DNA from: Methanomassiliicoccales archaeon
GTDB taxonomy: Archaea; Thermoplasmatota; Thermoplasmata; Sysuiplasmatales; Sysuiplasmataceae
Assembly: GCA_027365715.1 (NCBI GenBank)
Contig: DAHXLZ010000169.1
Span: forward strand, 1-7,090
Length of the DNA stretch: 7,090 bases
Reading direction: 5' to 3'
Shown here: piece by piece, positions 5,331 to 7,090 of the stretch
Position numbering within the stretch: position 1 is the first letter of the stretch
How the letters are laid out: each line of letters starts with the position of its first letter
Made by a program: the position numbers and the translations under genes
The notes under the pieces: model-generated
Database searches by the model: none
What the model was told of the DNA's origin: nothing
Seen by the model: the letters and a program-made list of their open reading frames with translations, nothing else

Positions 5331-6476
5331 TCAGTTCAGATGCTGAACAACCTTCACACCCAGTGAAGCAAGGAGTTCAAAATATCTGTCGGGATTGAGA
5401 TGTTCCGGCGGGTGGATTCCTGCCTCCGGTGCCCCATCTTCCATCATCATCAATGCGCCGGCTGCCGCTCCGGTGCCCGTCAGGTAGGAGGTCGCAGTTA
5501 CACCGTACCTCGTGTAACAGTCTCTGTGATTCATCATGGCATAGAGTCTGTGGCATCTCTTCCTGCCCTTTGTCTTTCCTTCGACTTCAACAAGGATTAT
5601 CGCGCTGCCTGTTATGTCATCACCGAGCTGTGCAGGTTGCGGAATAAGGCTGAGCGTCAGATCCATCGGTCTGACTTTTGTCCCATTGACCGCAATCTTC
5701 CTCTCAGATAGCAGACCAAGTGTGTTCAGCACTTCAAGATATTTCATCGTTTCATCAGTCAGTGCAAGCTTGAAATCGGCATGCTTTATTCCCTTTCGAA
5801 TGCTCTTAGGAAGACTGTAGACTTCTTCATGTTTCACACTGTAGACCGGAAGTTTGCCCATCCTTCCGGGAAAATCGTATATTTCCCTGTCGCTGAATTT
5901 TTCAACCTGCTGCAGTCTGCCGTTCTTGAAAATCACAGGCTCTTCGATAGTCTCCGTCAGAAATGTGACCGGAGAGAAAAGACATACGAAAGGATGACTT
6001 TTGCTTACTGCAGTCTCCCCATCCCTGATCTTTACCGAGTCTACGCTATCCATCCTGTTTGCAGCGTACATCGCAAATAGGTTGCTCATGCCAGGATCTT
6101 CTCCCAGACCAATTACAGCGGTGTTGCCCTTTTTCTTCCATGTATCATTTGCAGAATACTGGCTTTCCGGGTCCTGCAGCGCAAGGTCGACATACTTGGC
6201 ATTGGCATTCAGCGCCGCCTTCATGATGGCTGTATTGTATTTCGGAAGTGCCGCATTGATCACCATTCCCTGTCCGCGCAGCGCGTCTGAAACATCCGCG
6301 CTGTTACCGGCATCGAGCTTTATGGCCCCGGCTTTCCTCCCCGACTTCTTTGCCACCCTCTCCGCCTGCTCGAGATCAATATCCGCGAGGAGCAGACTGT
6401 CTACACTGCCGCTCGAAGCAAGGTGCCTCGCAATTACTGTTCCGGCCCCTCCGGCCCCTATTAACAAAACATTCAA
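5331..6476 (-). CDS. Saccharopine dehydrogenase-family oxidoreductase, lysine 6-dehydrogenase-like
   Basis: A 381-aa cytoplasmic NAD(P)-dependent enzyme. The N-terminal Rossmann fold has GAGGAG (7-12) and, at the end of the second strand, ADID (31-34), whose acidic residues lean toward NAD rather than NADP. INAALPKYNTAIMKAAL (73-89) and KYVDLA (94-99) are typical of the family, as is GLGEDPGMSNLFA (123-135), the glycine-proline turn leading into the substrate domain. The C-terminal part, with VNGTKVRPMDL (263-273), TSYLTGTGAAAGA (329-341) and GIHPPEHL (353-360), follows the order I recall from bacterial lysine 6-dehydrogenase, and the length (about 385 there) agrees. That enzyme deaminates the lysine side chain. 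Saccharopine or carboxynorspermidine dehydrogenase-type activity remains possible. The start is TTG, chosen for its ribosome site and because the glycine motif begins at residue 7. Family is firm, substrate is not. Confidence 0.88.
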   Translation of the reverse strand: MNVLLIGAGGAGTVIARHLASSGSVDSLLLADIDLEQAERVAKKSGRKAGAIKLDAGNSADVSDALRGQGMVINAALPKYNTAIMKAALNANAKYVDLALQDPESQYSANDTWKKKGNTAVIGLGEDPGMSNLFAMYAANRMDSVDSVKIRDGETAVSKSHPFVCLFSPVTFLTETIEEPVIFKNGRLQQVEKFSDREIYDFPGRMGKLPVYSVKHEEVYSLPKSIRKGIKHADFKLALTDETMKYLEVLNTLGLLSERKIAVNGTKVRPMDLTLSLIPQPAQLGDDITGSAIILVEVEGKTKGRKRCHRLYAMMNHRDCYTRYGVTATSYLTGTGAAAGALMMMEDGAPEAGIHPPEHLNPDRYFELLASLGVKVVQHLN

Positions 6477-6480
6477 AGTT

Positions 6481-6488
6481 TCACCACC
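6481..6488 (-). promoter_or_regulatory. Ribosome binding site deciding the TTG start
   Basis: Read leftward, GGTGGTGA ends 4 nt before TTG 6476. The GGTGAAACT string immediately before this codon is the same as that before ATG 1758. The nearby ATG at 6472-6470 is out of frame and reaches a stop within a few codons, so TTG is the likely initiator. Confidence 0.7.
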
Positions 6489-6548
6489 TGTTCATCAACT
6501 TCTTCGTATGGCTTTCAAAACTGCCTGAGATACCCGGTGCATCAAATG

Positions 6549-6557
6549 ATATTTATT
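6549..6557 (-). promoter_or_regulatory. TATA-like box for the dehydrogenase gene
   Basis: Read leftward this is AATAAATAT, a plausible archaeal TATA element. Transcription about 25 bp downstream would start near 6527 and leave a leader of about 50 nt containing the GGTGGTGA site. A 13-bp palindrome lies just upstream of it. Confidence 0.45.
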
Positions 6558-6563
6558 GATTCC

Positions 6564-6576
6564 GGAAACAGTTTCC
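6564..6576. promoter_or_regulatory. Palindrome upstream of the dehydrogenase TATA box
   Basis: GGAAAC and GTTTCC are perfect 6-bp arms around a single A. The site abuts the upstream side of the putative TATA box, where the TFB recognition element and activators bind. TTTCCTGT occurs at 6572-6579 and again at 6584-6591, giving an overlapping direct repeat. A regulator-binding role is inferred from position and symmetry only. Confidence 0.35.
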
Positions 6577-6653
6577 TGTGTGTTTTCCTGTATTCGGCGT
6601 CTTTTTTGTCTGAAGAAATCGAGAAAGTCTGTGAATTCATTCGTGAGCGGACG

Positions 6654-7090
6654 TCAAAGCAGGCGTACGATTTTCCTGATAATTTTGAATCTTTGCGGTA
6701 TTAGCGAGACGAGCATTGATCTGTCCTCTTCGCGCAATGCGGATGTGAAATGAATCATCGCAATATAAATCGAAAGCCCTGCGAGGACGTAGAGCGGCAG
6801 CAGCAGGAGTCTGTAGTCCGTGAATGACGCAATGATGTATACTGCCAGCGCCATGACACAGGCAGAGAGCCAGAGCCTTGAAAGGGATCGGCGATCGAAT
6901 TTTACCAGCCCTGCATCCCTCGCGAAGAAATAGATCACAGCGAAACTGACGGCGCCTGTTGATGAGTAGGCTATTGCAGCGCCTACGAGAGACAGAACAG
7001 GAATAAGGGTGAAGGAAAGGATGAAATTTGAAAGCAGTGCGAATGAGGTTGAAATTATGAAGACGCGAGTCCTCCTTGTCCCCTGCATCG
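6654..7090 (-). CDS. Wzx/MATE-like polysaccharide flippase, C-terminal part
   Basis: About 145 C-terminal residues of a membrane protein whose gene continues past the right edge; the frame is still open there, and the methionine at 7088 is probably internal. The visible part begins with QGTRRTRVFIISTSFALLSN, then FILSFTLIPVLSLVGAAIAY. This matches the C-terminal half of oligosaccharide flippases, where G-x-T-R/K, a helix with N, then L-I-P-x-x-G-x-x-G-A-A-I-A are typical. Four to five hydrophobic segments follow, ending in a basic tail (RFKIIRKIVRLL). Such proteins flip lipid-linked glycans across the membrane for surface polysaccharide or N-glycan assembly. Full-length members have about 400-500 residues, so roughly two thirds is missing. 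No promoter is visible. It is on the same strand as the dehydrogenase, but the 177-bp gap and separate TATA element argue against one operon. Confidence 0.8.
   Translation of the reverse strand, partial: MQGTRRTRVFIISTSFALLSNFILSFTLIPVLSLVGAAIAYSSTGAVSFAVIYFFARDAGLVKFDRRSLSRLWLSACVMALAVYIIASFTDYRLLLLPLYVLAGLSIYIAMIHFTSALREEDRSMLVSLIPQRFKIIRKIVRLL

Noticed and set aside
5109..5366. Rightward frame starting MKLLLSYLLSVLI, resembling a small secreted or membrane protein
   Set aside because: It overlaps the 3' end of the dehydrogenase gene on the other strand, has no properly spaced ribosome site, and its hydrophobicity follows from the T-rich intergenic sequence.
6001..6528. Rightward frame of 175 codons opposite the dehydrogenase gene
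   Set aside because: Ser/Ala/Pro-rich translation typical of antisense to a GC-rich Rossmann domain; the leftward gene has clear family motifs.
1..7090. Mobile element, CRISPR array or defence island
   Set aside because: No transposase or integrase gene, no terminal repeats, no regularly spaced repeats and no defence-related domains are visible.

Overview
The window looks archaeal. Several starts carry short GGTG/GGTGA-type Shine-Dalgarno sequences, AT-rich TATA-like boxes sit about 25-30 bp upstream of plausible transcript starts, and arginine is often coded by AGG/AGA. The gene content (APC permease, membrane-anchored sequon-rich binding protein, saccharopine-dehydrogenase-like oxidoreductase, oligosaccharide flippase) would fit a Thermoplasmata-type euryarchaeon. 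That placement is an inference from general character, not from any marker gene; no rRNA, tRNA or other phylogenetic marker was found.

Layout, left to right. (1) On the minus strand, 11-1384 encodes a complete APC-superfamily amino acid permease. (2) A 373-bp divergent intergenic region (1385-1757) holds the permease promoter and, facing the other way, a clear TATA box (1566-1573) followed by a perfect 8-bp inverted repeat (1586-1606) lying where transcription should start. A leader of about 160 nt follows. (3) On the plus strand, 1758-4584 is a compact three-gene ABC importer operon of the iron-siderophore/cobalamin/heme class: substrate-binding protein, FecCD/BtuC-like permease (6-nt gap) and BtuD/FecE-like ATPase (11-nt overlap). 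(4) On the minus strand, 4699-5082 encodes a 127-aa protein I do not recognise, convergent with the importer. (5) A 248-bp non-coding gap follows. (6) On the minus strand, 5331-6476 encodes a saccharopine dehydrogenase-family oxidoreductase, most like lysine 6-dehydrogenase in overall layout, starting at TTG. (7) On the minus strand, 6654 to the right edge is the C-terminal part of a Wzx/MATE-like polysaccharide flippase, cut by the window end.

How they work together. The three importer genes form a complete transport system: the binding protein is held outside the membrane by an N-terminal helix and hands a chelate to the permease, powered by the ATPase. The inverted repeat over the predicted transcription start is a good candidate for a metal- or cofactor-responsive repressor site, but the ligand cannot be read from the sequence. 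The other genes share no obvious pathway with the importer. The permease and the lysine-dehydrogenase-like enzyme could both serve amino acid catabolism, but they are not adjacent. I see no mobile element, CRISPR array, defence system or clearly new multi-gene system. The most interesting signals are regulatory: the operator-like repeat and the foldable leader of the importer operon, and the palindrome upstream of the dehydrogenase.
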